DNA of 64,000 bases, from contig CM064430.1 of NCBI GenBank assembly GCA_032690845.1, forward strand, positions 52,115,882 to 52,179,881, in the 5' to 3' direction. Below, piece by piece: positions 11,034-23,159 of the stretch. The stretch is from Eleusine coracana subsp. coracana. Lineage: Eukaryota > Streptophyta > Magnoliopsida > Poales > Poaceae. The first letter of the stretch is position 1. Each line of letters begins with the position of its first letter. The position numbers and the translations under genes were made by a program. The notes under the pieces are model-generated. The model worked only from the letters and a program-made list of their open reading frames with translations, did no database searches and was not told the DNA's origin.

Positions 11034-12802
11034 AGCATTTCTAGTGCCATTGCAAGGGATAACTTACAATGATGCTAAGCAACACCAACAGCCGATCGGT
11101 GCAAGGGTGTTTTGGCCCAAAGAAGTGACCGAGGCCCATTCCACATGTTTATGGAAGTTTATCTGCGCAAGACACTTGAAGATATTTGCCTAGAAGATTT
11201 ATGGAACTTCAAGATCTCGACATGCAGTACAAGACTTTATCTCGAAGGAAAAGGCCCACATGGCAGCTGTGGAAGACAGAGGAACCGACTCGAAGAAGAA
11301 ACCAGAGAAGACACGGCTTGCGTCGATCGGCGCAATCCTGCGTCGGTCGGCGCAACTGCCTTATTTGCTAGAAACCGAGTCCTTTACGAGTAGAACCCCT
11401 ATAAATACTTGTAAACCCTTGGCCACGATAGAGGAGACAGACAACAGAGGGACAACAAATCCGTGAGTTAGAGCCACCGGGGCTTACCCCATTAGAGTAG
11501 ATCTCTAGTTGAGTTTCAAGAACCATTGGCGTTAAGAGTTGATCCGTCAAGGTAGGCCATCTCGACGGGGATGAATCTTACTCTATGTATCTCAAGGATG
11601 ATTGAATATGTTCATGATGGTTTTGGTGATTTGTCTATCTTGATTCTATAATCATGCATGTGCTTATTCCAATTGCTTAGTTCTAGGCTAAGTAAGTAGA
11701 TATTATCTTGATCGTGATGATTAGGATAGTATTCGGACATTGTATTGATTATGGTTGCTTAATAATGCTAGCAGTGTGGTTTAACGATGATAACACTAAG
11801 CCTGCGCAACATACTATTGGATAGTTGAGTAGGGTAAGATACTCGCGCGATTAAGGGTTTCCTCTCGGCAGCGATAAATTGGGAGCCGCATGGAAAGCAA
11901 GGTGGTCTTATTCATTATAGGTTTTCATTGATCCATGTAATTACCCATTATGATGCTATTAAATTAGACTTTTTGGTTACGATCTCACTAGTAGATATCT
12001 GGCTACTCACATAACAGCATAGGCCTACAAGGTATCTGGCGCACTTTGGCATAGATTTACTAGTGTGTCGATCGGCTCAACGCCTGCGCCGATCGGCGCA
12101 ATGACAGATTTACTATCTCGCGCACCTTTGTGCTGGCCAGTCTCCCCTCATGCAACCTGAATTCGACAGTAGCTTTGACTAGATCTTTTACTATTAACTT
12201 TGTTTAATTATCCCTAAGGTCCTAGTAGATTCAATAAACCTTGGAATACTCAATTCAAAGGAAAAAAGTGCTACAATTATACACCGTCCTCTTGCAGTAT
12301 ATAAGTGGGTGCGTAGTTACGACAAACACCCAGTCATCGTCTTCTCCCCGTCGCTCTTCCCCCATGATGAGTCACGCACCGATTTCGCGTGCAGGCAAGA
12401 CCCTCTTCACCCGGTGCATCGACCTCACTCGTCTCGCGCTCCTGCTGATCTGCCGCCGGGACACTACCGCTGACCGTCGTCTTCCCGCCTTGTCATCGCC
12501 ATGCTAGCCTGGTAAGCTGTTTTCCCTGCTCTTGTGCGCCACGTGCTCGCTCTCACTCACCACCCGCCCTCGTGGCAATGCAGCTGTCACCATATTTGCA
12601 TTTGCATTTGCATTTGCATATTTAAAATTCCAAATGCATATTTAATTTCTCAATTTTTTGCTCTTCACCATATTTGCATTTGCATGCATCATGTTTAAAA
12701 TTCTCAAATTAGTTTGCATGAAGGGATTAATTTCTTGACCCTCTTTGCATTTTTCCAAAAAAATTCATGTTCTTTTTGGCATCCATTTCTGAGATTTTAT
12801 TT
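11034..12802 (+). repeat. Partial second copy of the Athila-like 5' internal region
   Basis: It matches 4411-6179 almost base for base, including the degenerate primer site, the family B LTR-like segment and the TTTGCA repeat, then stops inside GAGATTTTATTT. The internal ORF is not repeated. High identity outside the LTR argues for segmental duplication or unequal exchange. Confidence 0.75.
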
Positions 12803-13867
12803 AACCTTTTACCTTGTATTAATTATTTAAAATCACTGACTCATTACATGTAAGTGAAACTTGACTATTTAGAGTAAATCACCCTTATGAAAATAAACGC
12901 AAGAACCATGCTAAAATATTATTTTCTCTCTAAGATTCAATAATACCGTTAAACCCTATAGTGCAGAGAAGCATTTTAGCATAAGACACCCCCTTTCACT
13001 TCTACATGTAATATTGATGTTAATGTATTTGTTGAGGAAGTGCCATGAATCGAATAATGCTCTTATGCACCGCATCATTCACATCATGTAGATCACGAGG
13101 TGGACCACGTGGAAGCAAGACAGGAGCAGGGACTAGAAGGACCAGGTGGTGACCCCGCTAACCAGAAACCGACTCAAGGCAAGCCCCGATGCATCGCACC
13201 AGTTTTACCTTTTTCTTTTATCACTAGTTAGGGATGTAGGCTTGTCTGTACATTAAGTTTATAGGAGTTGTTTGAAAACCTAGTATTGCAGTAGGTAACC
13301 TGTACCTGATAATAGCCCCAGGACGGTAGTCGCTCTGCTTAATTTAGGACGATCACTCGTCGAGTGGTATGGAGACGACTCATAGATCAGGAAAAAATTA
13401 TCACTTGGGAATGATGTCACATGAAGGAAAGTTGGAATGGGATAACAAATGATGACCAGACGGTAAACTAGGTGGAAAGGGAAGGACAACTTGTCTTCAA
13501 GGAGGTAGCCCCGATCGAGTCACCTAAGGGTACGCCTCGTGTCCGGCCCATGGGATCAAGTTTGAACATATTGTTTGCATGCTGGAGTTATGGGACCAGT
13601 AAACTAACGTAGCTACGACTACTGCTTGGTCGAAAGGTACGCTGATCCTTGAGGTGGAACTAGGGCTGAGAGGAGGGAGCAATCCACGCACGGATGGCAG
13701 CATGGGGCGCATCACACTGGTGGACCCTTCTCAGGGGATCAGAGCCAGGCGCGGAAGACCTTATAGTACCATATGCGAAAGGTTGCTCCATGCGGCTTCC
13801 ATGAAGCGTGTATGGATCGAGCAAGCAGATTTCTCCTACAGGATATAAATCAATTTGAGTCACTGCC
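12803..13867 (+). repeat. Degraded Tekay-type LTR fragment
   Basis: No ORF or gene is seen. Short blocks align in order with 15950-16620 of the Tekay 1 LTR, for example CAAGGCAAGCCCC (13176 and 16023) and a GCATGCT...GTTATGG...AGTAAAC series. This suggests a diverged relative into which Tekay 1 later inserted. Boundaries are uncertain. Confidence 0.45.
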
Positions 13868-14701
13868 TGTAACACCCTATGGCTAATTATTAATTAATTA
13901 AATCTAAATCCTAATTAGCAAGTATGGAAAAGTCAAAGTATAAGTAATCATCACATGAAATAATGAAAACCTAATCAATTTAATTTAAGGCCAACCGAAA
14001 CCTTATGAGCAAGGTTATGAAACAACTCTAATAAATTCTATATAACCCATGTCATATAATTACATTATCAGGTTGGGATTAATAAAATTAAATTTTGGGC
14101 CAAGGTGGAGGATTTTATCACAATTGGAAGTGCCATAATTAATTCATTAAAGTATAAAAACCTTTTCAACTAAACTTTTCTAAATTATTATTTTTAAATA
14201 TCTCCTGACCTAGTGGACCCCACCAAACCCCCACAAATATCTTGAGGGACCTATGTCTAAATTCTTGAATCATTTGGACCTAGGGAAGTATTTAAATTTG
14301 ATTTAAAATCAGGACAGGGACTCATTTGTAATATTTTTATTTAACGCGAGGGCCCTTTGAAAAATGTGTTGTCTTCTTCCTCCCACACGACGCACGCTCG
14401 GTCAAAACTGCTGCCGCGCGTGCCGCGTTTCCCGTCGTCTCCCTCGCTTCCCCGCTTCCCACGTGAACCGCTGCGTCGCTGATGCCTCTCTGCATCGCCT
14501 TTGCTGCCGCGGCCTTGCTTCCCTGCTGCCGCGCCCCAGTAGCCTTGCCCTGTCCTTCACCCTCGTTCTGCCCTGCCATGACCGAAGCGATGCCCTTGCT
14601 GCCGCCTCGCGCCAAACCGCCTCTGCCTCCCTGATGAACGTGCAAATCGTCGCGTCTTGTCGCCCCGGTTTCGACCGCCCAAGACCGAGCTCGCTTGGCC
14701 C

Positions 14702-14709
14702 CATAAAAG
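14702..14709 (+). promoter_or_regulatory. Putative TATA box of Tekay 1 LTR
   Basis: CATAAAAG follows an 350-bp GC-rich stretch and precedes a CT-rich leader, matching the layout of the Tekay 2 LTR (TATAAAA at 47683). Confidence 0.4.
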
Positions 14710-16810
14710 CCTTCCCCCGGCCGTAACTCTCTGACCCTAGCCTAGCTCTGACCCACCATTACCAAACCAAGCTCCAGCTCGAGCTCGAGTTGTCACCGAG
14801 CCAGCGCTTCTGCGGTCAAGATAACTTGTAAAATAGCCGTGCAAAGATTATCCTATGTCTCCTCATAGCCTCTACTCGTTTCATTCCATCTTAATTTACA
14901 AGAATCGAAGCTCAATCTCATCGGTGGCCGAAACAACCAACCTCCGCCTTTCTCTGATATTAGCTTGTCTTGGTGAGCTCCAGGCTAACCTTCTCTCACG
15001 GGTGGTTCCAAACTTCTTCCCGCACCATTTGAATGCTTATTTGTTTTGTTTTGTTGGCTGCGACCTCAAGACCACCACCATTCGACGCTCCTATATATTC
15101 GTAGTGCTCCAGAGCAATCGCTGCGAGCTTCCGTCGCCTGTAGCGGCCGACGGCGAGCGCTCCGGCCTACTCTGCCGCTCCGGTGAGTTGCTGACTAGTA
15201 GCTCGCGTGGAGCTTGCGTGGCGCTGATGTGTTGGCACACGCAGCGCTGACGTGTTAATGTTTAAAACCCGAAAATCCCTGGAAAATAACAGAAATGCTG
15301 ATGAAATTTGAAAAAAACATAGTATAAATCAAATATAAGTCCAATGGAGCTGAAACCAAGTTTGTTGGTTTCCATTTAATCTTATATATTTAATAAAAAT
15401 GATAAAAGGGGCCTCTGTACATGTAATTTTAATAATTAATTATCTTGTTTAATAACCAAATAAATAACTATAAATTTTAGGAATGCAAATTAAATCTGAT
15501 TTTTGGCATGCACTGTTATTTTATGATAATCTATCACCAAGATTTTTGGTTTGGTTATATGCATTATTTCATGCCTTAGGATTTATTTAGTGTTTTTATT
15601 TATAAAACTGCTAGTAAATAGAAAAATAAAAATAAGGAGTTGCCACTTGGTGAAAATGAAGTTTATATATTTATCTGTCCATGATAAATCACCCATGTCC
15701 AGAAATATATTGTTACTTTCTTAATTGAATTAATTGCTCTTAAGACTATATAAACCCTATTAAATGACTTATGCACATAAAATAATAAAATCAAAACTGG
15801 TTTCCTTAATGCATACGGTCTCTAGAACATATTAATAACCTAGTTGTCGCATTAACACCATTGCATTTTGCACTTAGCATATTATGGCATGTACGGTATT
15901 ATTTCGGTACCGTTGACCATTGTTCATGCATAGGTAACGATAATCAGGAGCAAGAACCGGATTTTCAGAAGGACCCTAGTTCCGAGGATCAAGAAGTTGT
16001 AACTTCTAACATTGTGATTGATCAAGGCAAGCCCCAATTTGCATTTGTTGTTTTATAAAGTTTTGCTAGTTTCAATATGTCACTACTAGTATCTAGTTTG
16101 ATTGATGCATTAGGTTGTTAGAAATTGGTTGGAAACCCACTTGCATCCTATCCAAATGACCTATGCTACTGGTATATAAGTCATGGTAGGATTTGGTACT
16201 TTATTGCTATGCTTAGTAATAGAATAATATTGATAGCGCTGTTACTGATACTAAGATAATGACTTGATCACTAAAGTTGAACTTAATGGAAATAAATTTA
16301 CTTTTGATGTTATGATCGGGCTGGGATGATGCATATGTAGGTTTGCGGCAACACATGGGTGTTGACTACGGTAGCCCTGCCTTGTCGAACCTAGGACCCG
16401 TTCATCGCTGGCCCCTTGATCAAGCATTGAACGGTACCGAATGCATGCTAGTTTATGGACACTAGTAAACCAATGTAACATTAACACGGCAATGAGGACG
16501 ATACCCAATACATTTGTCTTTGACCCTTGTGCTGCTGGAGTGGGCGGTCCATACCGTGAAGTACTGCTAGCAGGACGATATGCCCACTCGATGAGACTGG
16601 ACGCAGACTAAGTTGTTGTTGTTCTTGTGAAAGGTTGTCGTATATGACCTTAATAGGTGCGTATACATTGTGTATTTCGAGTTTTACCAGCTGGTGTAAA
16701 TCAATTACAATTGTTGTCGCTCGCAGAAATGAGTACGCTTGTTCACTACGCTTTCACGTGGATCAAATGATACTATAAAAGTTGATTATTGGATTCTTGT
16801 TGATTATTAT

Positions 16811-17367
16811 TGTTGTGGTTACAAGTCCAAAACAAACACGTAATGGGCGAGCTGAGGGTTAGCCGCGCCGGACGGCTAGGCCAAAGGCCCCTCGGACATG
16901 CTATGGGGGAGAATGAACAAGGCTGAATAATTGCACAAGACCGGAGGGCCTGGAGTTGCGCTCTTCGGACAATGAATTTGTATTATATGGTCAGTATCGT
17001 ACAAGAAGGTTCTGGTGGCAGAGGCTTGTCTTGTCCCGACCAGAGCTGTAGGTGAGCATTTATATATCCATGCTCACCTACCCCCGGGTGTGTTTACATA
17101 TTTGACCCGAGCCTTACATTACACATCTTACTGATTGGCCTAAGGGTATTCTAGTACTTCAATCTTCATTCAGTACATGCCCCCGGCTGTCACTCTCTGA
17201 TGTCTGTGCCTGGGACCTGCCGCGTCGTAAGGCCTTCGGTTGTACCGGCCTTCGGGCGCCTGTTGGGCCGAAGGCCCTTTGGGCCATTGGTCCACCTGGG
17301 CCTTGCTATTTGTTGATGGACTGCCTTCTAACCTTGGGGAGACTAAGGGGTGGGCTTTCCCCCAATA
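16811..17367 (-). repeat. 3' LTR of Tat element (557 bp)
   Basis: Plus-strand limits are TGTTGTGGTTAC and CCCCCAATA, the latter a one-base change from CAACA in the other LTR. GC-rich blocks with CTTCGG/CCGAAG alternate with the ends. Confidence 0.8.
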
Positions 17368-17838
17368 GTAGCCCCTCATGGGTGAGATCCGTCTTCGGTA
17401 GGACCGAAACCGTGATCATGCGAAATGACCACCCCTAGTCTCCCCCCCCCCCCCTTTCGGGCCTGCCCGGAGGCCATCCTTAGTCCGGGGACCTGAAACT
17501 GCCAAATATCACCCTATTCAACAAGGTCAGTTAATTAACAAGAATGAGGCGCACTGATAGTAGTCACCACGACGTTTGCCACCGGCCCGAACGGCCTTCA
17601 GATCCCATGCCCTCGTTAGCCGCACGATGTGACATCCTTTAAAACGCGAATAACCGTCTTGCCATAAATGCAATCCACGCGCCGATCTGTTATAAATGCG
17701 CCCCACGAGGTTACTTGGCGCACTCCCCGCGCGGGTACGCAGGACATAAATGCCACCTTCGCACTATGTGTCGGTCATCAGGCCGACAGACGCGCCAATG
17801 AATGCGGGAGATCGCCACGCAAAGCACGTTCCACCGGC

Positions 17839-17846
17839 TATATAAG
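17839..17846 (+). promoter_or_regulatory. TATA box of the antisense gene
   Basis: TATATAAG is followed by a strong CT-rich leader (CTCTCTCTTTCACTTTCACT) and lies 177 bp before the first ATG of the antisense ORF. It faces away from the LTR promoter and opposite to gag-pol. Confidence 0.6.
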
Positions 17847-19647
17847 CCAGGCATTCACCCCCTCTCTCTTTCACTTTCACTTTCATCCTCCCCTCGCCTG
17901 TCAAGCCCTAAGCACACACCGCTGACTCTTTTCTCGTGCACCTCTAAGCGTGACTTTGTTCTGAGCTAAAGACTCCACAGTGTCAAACCGTCAAGCCACT
18001 CGACATCAGCCCTGGGCAACAAATGGGCCCTCAAAAAGCCAAGCCTCCACCAGGTTCTGAGCTGAAGCATGTAAATAACAAGAAGGCCGGAAGTGCATAT
18101 CTGGGGCCGACTTCCATCACCGAAGATCAACTGGACACATGGGCTGCCAAACCGAAGTGATGGATCGAGACGTCCCGAGCGTCAGCGTCGAAGGACGGCG
18201 AGACCGTGCCCCAACCTCGGCCCGGCATCATTGTAGTCTTCGAATGGTTCTTCGAAGCAGGGCTCTGATTTCCTTGTTCCTGATTCATCGGAGACATCCT
18301 GGCTCTCTTCGGGCTTGAGATACAACAGGTCCTTCCTAACAGCATCACCCGGCTGGCCTGCTTCGAGTGGGCTTTCAGGATGGAAGGCACCAAGCCGCAA
18401 GCTGGGGCATTCGCTGCTACACACTTGGCCTCCCAACAGGAACACCCTTGTCCCGGGGACGCCAGCATGGTATCGAATTACCTGACTATCACCCTCTGGC
18501 CACGCCGCGAATGAGATGTGCCTGCGAAGGGGTCGAGGCAACACTAGGGGAAACAGATTTCCGCTGGGTGGTTTTACTATGATGTGGGCCCTGAGAGCGA
18601 CCTGTGCAGCTGGAACGCGGAGTCTCATATATCCCGAAGCACGTGATCTCGGAGGACAGCGCGCTTACTACCCGCGTTTAGCTATTGTCTCGAATCACTG
18701 GACGACTGAGCATACAGGACTTGGTTGAAGAGTTCTGCGCAGCGGGCATTGACCCTCTTCGGGTCGACTGGCACATGCGGTTCATCACCCAGGACCCTGG
18801 AAGTGGGAAGTTGCAGCTTGCTCGAGAGCTGCTCCCGAAGATCAACTTCGCGGAGATAGAGCAACAAGCGAGCCACTACCTCAGCCCTCTAATCCAGAAG
18901 GAGTGGGAACTACTCGGGGAGATGGGGCACCGGGGCCGGACCAACCGTGTGGTGCAGCTGTTCAACACGGAGGCCATGTTGCCGCCACGCGAGAACCGGG
19001 TCCTATTCGGTCTGATAGTGCAACTGCAGCACTTCTTCGCTGGGATGGGACTAGCGTCCCGGGAGCCTGGGCATGCCGAGGGGAAAGGCATGAAGAGCCT
19101 CAGCTGGCTGTCCAAGGGTCTCAACCGAGCCAAAGATGGGCTCCGTTCTTACGGCACTATCTGCGCTCGGATAGGCTGTACGACGGCCTATGCCACTCTA
19201 GAGTCGCTGGCTACCCCCAGGTGTTCGGAGATCCGTGAAGCTACGCACCAACTACTATCTCGATGTTGAGGGGACTAGGCCGAATACAGCCAGCTGCAAG
19301 AAAGGCTGAGTCTGATTGGCAATATCTTAGGGCGAGAGTTTTGGCAGCCTCTCAGCAACGAGCTTGTCGAAGTCCTCGCTCATGATGGGGCTGCTCGACT
19401 GGCTGCTTCTGCCTCCACCACCGGTAACACACCTGTTTTCGGTAGCCGAAGGGAGCCTGGCTCAACAGCTCGTGGTACGGACGCCACCGCCGTCGGAGCC
19501 CCTGGTAATTCAGGCCATGCCGCCAGCAACGAGGTCCCTGAACCCCAAGACCCTATTGTCAGTGCCTCCGGCTCTGCTAGCCCGGCCTCCGGTGCTAAGA
19601 ACCCACACGGCACCAAGATGCCCTCGCTGGCCCCTCCGGAGACCCAG

Positions 19648-19858
19648 GTGTGAGTTCGCCCTTATCTAAGGACTCCGCACCCTCTACACTAGCTAGCGTT
19701 TTTAAGGATAGGCTTTTGTACTGCGGTCATAAGCGTCTAGCGCTCCGACGGCCTTTATGTTGTAATTTAGGTGCTTATTTTGAATGAAATCCAGTTAGTC
19801 ATTTATTCATCGTGTCCTCGTCATTTTTCTTAAGATTTATGACCTTCTTTTTCCCTAG
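19648..19858 (+). other. Putative intron of the antisense gene (211 bp)
   Basis: The donor CCCAG/GTGTGAG and acceptor TTTTTCCCTAG/AGCG bracket an AT-richer stretch without coding character, while both flanks read in GC-rich coding style. Plant introns are AT-rich with U-rich 3' ends, as here. No transcript evidence is available. Confidence 0.5.
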
Positions 19859-20189
19859 AGCGCATCTGCCAAAGACACATCTTCTGTTTCGCCGGACGCC
19901 ATGATACTGGACATAGCTCCCGTATCTGTCAAGGTGCCGGGTGTCGGGGAAGCCCCTGGTTATTACTCGATTCGAGGCGTGCAATGGAGATGTTGGAAAC
20001 AGAAACACCCCAAAGGGGTGTTTGCAGAGTTCCTATCCTCAGTGGATGCGAAGAATCAACGAATTAAGGCAGCATGCCAGCGTGTATCCCCGGAGGAATT
20101 ACTCCGATGACGCATGGTCACGACGCCCGAAGGGCGGCGGCACCCTCACGAATAAACCCGCGACTCTGTCATCCCCACCGAAGGCCTAG

Positions 20190-21294
20190 TGTAGGTGGTT
20201 TCTAGCTACCCATTTTATCTACCAAAAAGGGACATTTTATGTCGTTATTTGGTGGTTTGGACTAACAATTAACCCCATATTTGCATATATTTATTGTTCT
20301 TCTGTTTTGGATGTAATCACATGAAACAAGTGTAAAAGAGGGCAATTATGGATAAAGGATTAAAGAGCAAAGAAGATGGGCCAGATGCGGGGCCGCGCCA
20401 ATCGGGTCCAATGCCGCGTCGATCGGCGTAGGAGGAAAAGATGACGAAGACAAGACCAAGTCCGGCAAAGACGAAGGCCCAGTCCAATTTGAGTTAGAGT
20501 CGGTGGAAGTTGACCTAATCCTGTCGAGTATAAAAGGAAGATAACTATCAAGATCCAAGGGGGCAACCGAAAAAACGGTAATCATGTAATTGAGTTGTTA
20601 GAACTAGGGTTCCAGGATATTGGCGGCGGCGGTTGGTCAACACCGATGAGAACCACCAGAAGGGAGGTGACGCCGATCGGCGCGAGGCTTGCGCCGATCG
20701 GCTCGTGCATGTTCCAGCGCTATTTATCACCCCTCTGCTATGTTTAGCAGGAGGATGAGCGAGTAGTCATATATTCTTTTTATCTTGTGCGGGGATATGG
20801 TCATATAACTCTCATACTCATTGATACTCTCTTGATGAATTTAATCTATGTGATGAACTTAATTGCGCATCTATTTTATCCCTTTCTATTAGTGTAAGGC
20901 CAATACACTTCTGTCTATTACATAGTGCAAGAAACCAGTGGGGAGATAATAGCCTCTGTAGTGACAGTCGGGGTGAACGAAACCACCATGTCTTGTAGAA
21001 TATTAGAGTCATCACTCGAGTTGATAAGAATAAGGTTGCATGCTAGTGAACCAATCCTAAGGAGAGAATCCTTTATTATCTTGTTACATCTCCAATAACA
21101 TTTATCCACCACTCTCTCACCGTCACCATTCACACCAACCCAACCATTGCAATCTGTTAGTAACCCTTTAATAGTAATAGTTCCGCTCATTCCTTGTGGA
21201 TTTGATAACCTTGGAATACCCTGAGGGAAAAAAGAGCTACAACCGTACACCGTCCTCTTGCGGTATATAAGTGGGTGCGTAACTACAACCAACA
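20190..21294 (+). repeat. Solo LTR, family B (1105 bp)
   Basis: It starts TGTAGGTGG, ends CAACCAACA and is flanked by CCTAG (20185-20189) and CCGAG (21295-21299), a 5-bp duplication with one mismatch. TATAAAAG lies at 20529-20536. CGATCGGCG motifs occur before it (about 20424) and as a pair after it (20672-20703). Its last 95 bp match 5612-5705 inside the Athila-like element. No internal sequence accompanies it, so it is the product of LTR-LTR recombination. Confidence 0.75.
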
Positions 21295-21589
21295 CCGAGC
21301 CAATTGAGATTTCGAGCAGCAGCCCAAGCCCTTCTCGAGACGATGCCTCATCTAGCAGCTCATCTGGCCTGGACATTGAAGCTTTTCGGCAAGCCGCACA
21401 GACACCCTTCGGTCGTCTATAGATTATCGCCGATTTGGAGCGGCACCGGCAAAGCATCACGTGAACCAGCCGCCGCATACAATCATCCAGCGCTACGCTC
21501 CACAACTTGGCCAAGCAACATCGTGAGCTGTCAGACATGCTTGGCGAATTGAAACACTTGTCATGAGCTTCCAAGCTTACCACAAAGGC

Positions 21590-22510
21590 CTATGTCCCCT
21601 TTGTGTGTTGAGCCCTCGGGCTATTATAGATTTCGTTCCTTCGAGCTCTCGTATGTTGTAGTCCTTCGGGCCAATCATGTATCCCTTTGCCCTCGGGCTC
21701 TTGTATATTATATGCCTTCGGGCAAGCCATGTATTCCTTTGCCCTCGGGGTCTTGTTATGTACATAGACTTTTAAACTTATGCGTAACTCAGATTATGCC
21801 ATCGTGCATCATAATGGAAAATCGCCTACAACATGTTTATCCTACGTGCCAAACACCTCGTCAGCCTTTGGCAAGCTTTGAACCGTAGTTGTTCGGCATC
21901 GGGCTATGTGTCGCACCCGGCTTTTCGGGCATGTCCTTTCGGAGCATCGGACCATAGTTGTCCGGCATCGAACCGTAGTTGTTCGGATGAGGGCCGTAGT
22001 TGCCCTAGCAATAAATATAGATGATGCATCCCTTCAGAACCCTTAGGCCGTAGTTGCCATGATAAGGACAAGAAATGCTAAACATAACAATGCAACCATC
22101 ACAAATTATAGGATCTCCCATGCTTACCTTACTGTACTTCCTTTGCACCTATCGAGTGCAGGACCAGCCCCCGAGCGGCTGCTGTAGACAACACAGTATA
22201 CAAAATGTTGGACAACAAGACAGGGGTCGCAGCCCCTTGGCATTTAGACATTGCCAACCTTCCATGCCATCGGCCCGAAGGCAGCGCCCTACCGAGTTAC
22301 AAACTGACTTGCTTTTGAAACAAAAAGGTGTGGGATGCAGCCCGACCGATTCCTCGAGGCATAGCCCGGAACAACATCTTAGGACACAGCCCGAACGGCT
22401 CCTCGGGACTCCGCCCGGAACGACTCCTCGGGACTCAGCCCGGAACAACCTCTTAGGAAGCAGCCCGAATGGCTCCTCAGGCCCCCGCCCAGAACAACAC
22501 TAACCGTGCT
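21590..22510 (+). repeat. GC-rich short tandem repeats in Tat 3' spacer
   Basis: Three clusters of degenerate repeats follow the antisense gene: units around GCCCTCGGGCT/CCTTCGGGC (21610-21755), units around GAACCGTAGTTGTTCGG (21880-22060), and about 30-bp units around CAGCCCGAACGGCTCCTCGG (22340-22500). Subunits are internally palindromic (CCCGAACGG, CCTTCGGG). The region has no ORF and could be the 3' UTR of the antisense transcript. Confidence 0.6.
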
Positions 22511-23159
22511 AAGCATTGCACCAAAAACACGCTCAACACCAACTTTGTTACACCAAAACAGACATTGTTACTGCCGAACCGACCTTCGGCCTGTTATGCA
22601 TAAAACTGCTCCAAGGCATCGGCATTGTAGGTATGCTGCATCAGAGAGCCATCCAATTCCAGCAAATGATAGGCCCCCAGCCTGTTTGAACGATCCATAA
22701 TGAAGAGACCCAGCCACTTGCTCCACAGTTTGCCAACGCTGATTGGGTTAGGATTGTGCCGAAGGACCAGATCACCCAGTGCAAATTCCCTTAGGTGGAC
22801 ATTGCGATTGTATGTTTTCTTGAAGGATGCGATGTACTTGTGCAGGTTAGCGACTGCTTGCATGCGCACTTCCTCCAACATGTCCTTTGCCACATCATCT
22901 TTGTTGACATGCGGCCTCAGTGTGCGCAATGACCCAACATGTATTTCCTCTGGCGTGACCGCTTCGGCCCCATACAACAGCCGAAAAGGTGAAAAACTAG
23001 TGGATCTTGTAGCGGTTGTCTTGATGGACCATAGAACGTTCGGTAGCACCTCGACCCATTTGCCCTTTGGCAAGCCAACCAACGAACGAGAGATCCCGGA
23101 TAACAGATTACCATTCATTTGTTCAACAGCCCCATTGGCCCTTGGGTTAATGACAGAGA

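Larger units (their letters stand above)
2841..12802 (+). mobile_element. Athila-like Gypsy element in tandem LTR arrangement
   Basis: Two nearly identical blocks (2841-6179 and 9488-12802) each contain the last 90 bp of an internal region with a polypurine tract, a complete LTR, and about 1.8 kb of 5' internal sequence. Between them lie the single ORF and the 3' internal region. The order is therefore PPT-LTR-internal-PPT-LTR-internal(partial), as expected after unequal recombination between LTRs of two copies. No gag, RT or integrase is present in the complete internal unit (4411-9576), so the element is non-autonomous. The left end is interrupted by the Tat element, and the right copy stops abruptly at 12802. 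Confidence 0.75.
18023..21566 (+). pseudogene. Antisense ORF of the Tat element (gypsy-type 'transposase' domain), spliced
   Basis: This reads opposite to gag-pol, between the integrase end and the 3' LTR. From ATG 18023 the frame gives VFEWFFEAGL and LALFGLEIQQVLPNSITRLA, a pattern I recognise from the 'putative gypsy type transposon' family (PF04195), whose function is unknown. It has in-frame stops (first at 18158) and a frameshift near 18650, after which 18685-19269 is open. A Pro/Ala-rich tail meets an intron at 19648-19858. The second exon continues to about 20185, is cut by the solo LTR, and resumes at 21296 with a Ser-rich stretch and a coiled-coil-like end (LHNLAKQHRELSDMLGELKH) to TGA 21564. 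Reading resumes on both sides of the LTR in matching style, which supports one gene. Confidence 0.65.

Noticed and set aside
12803..13867. Host intergenic or gene sequence between Athila-like block and Tekay 1
   Set aside because: Ordered short matches to the Tekay 1 LTR (15950-16620) explain it better as a degraded LTR.
14337..14726. Overlapping GC-rich open frames in the Tekay 1 LTR
   Set aside because: They lie in the promoter/leader part of an LTR, open in several frames on both strands because of GC content, and show no domain.
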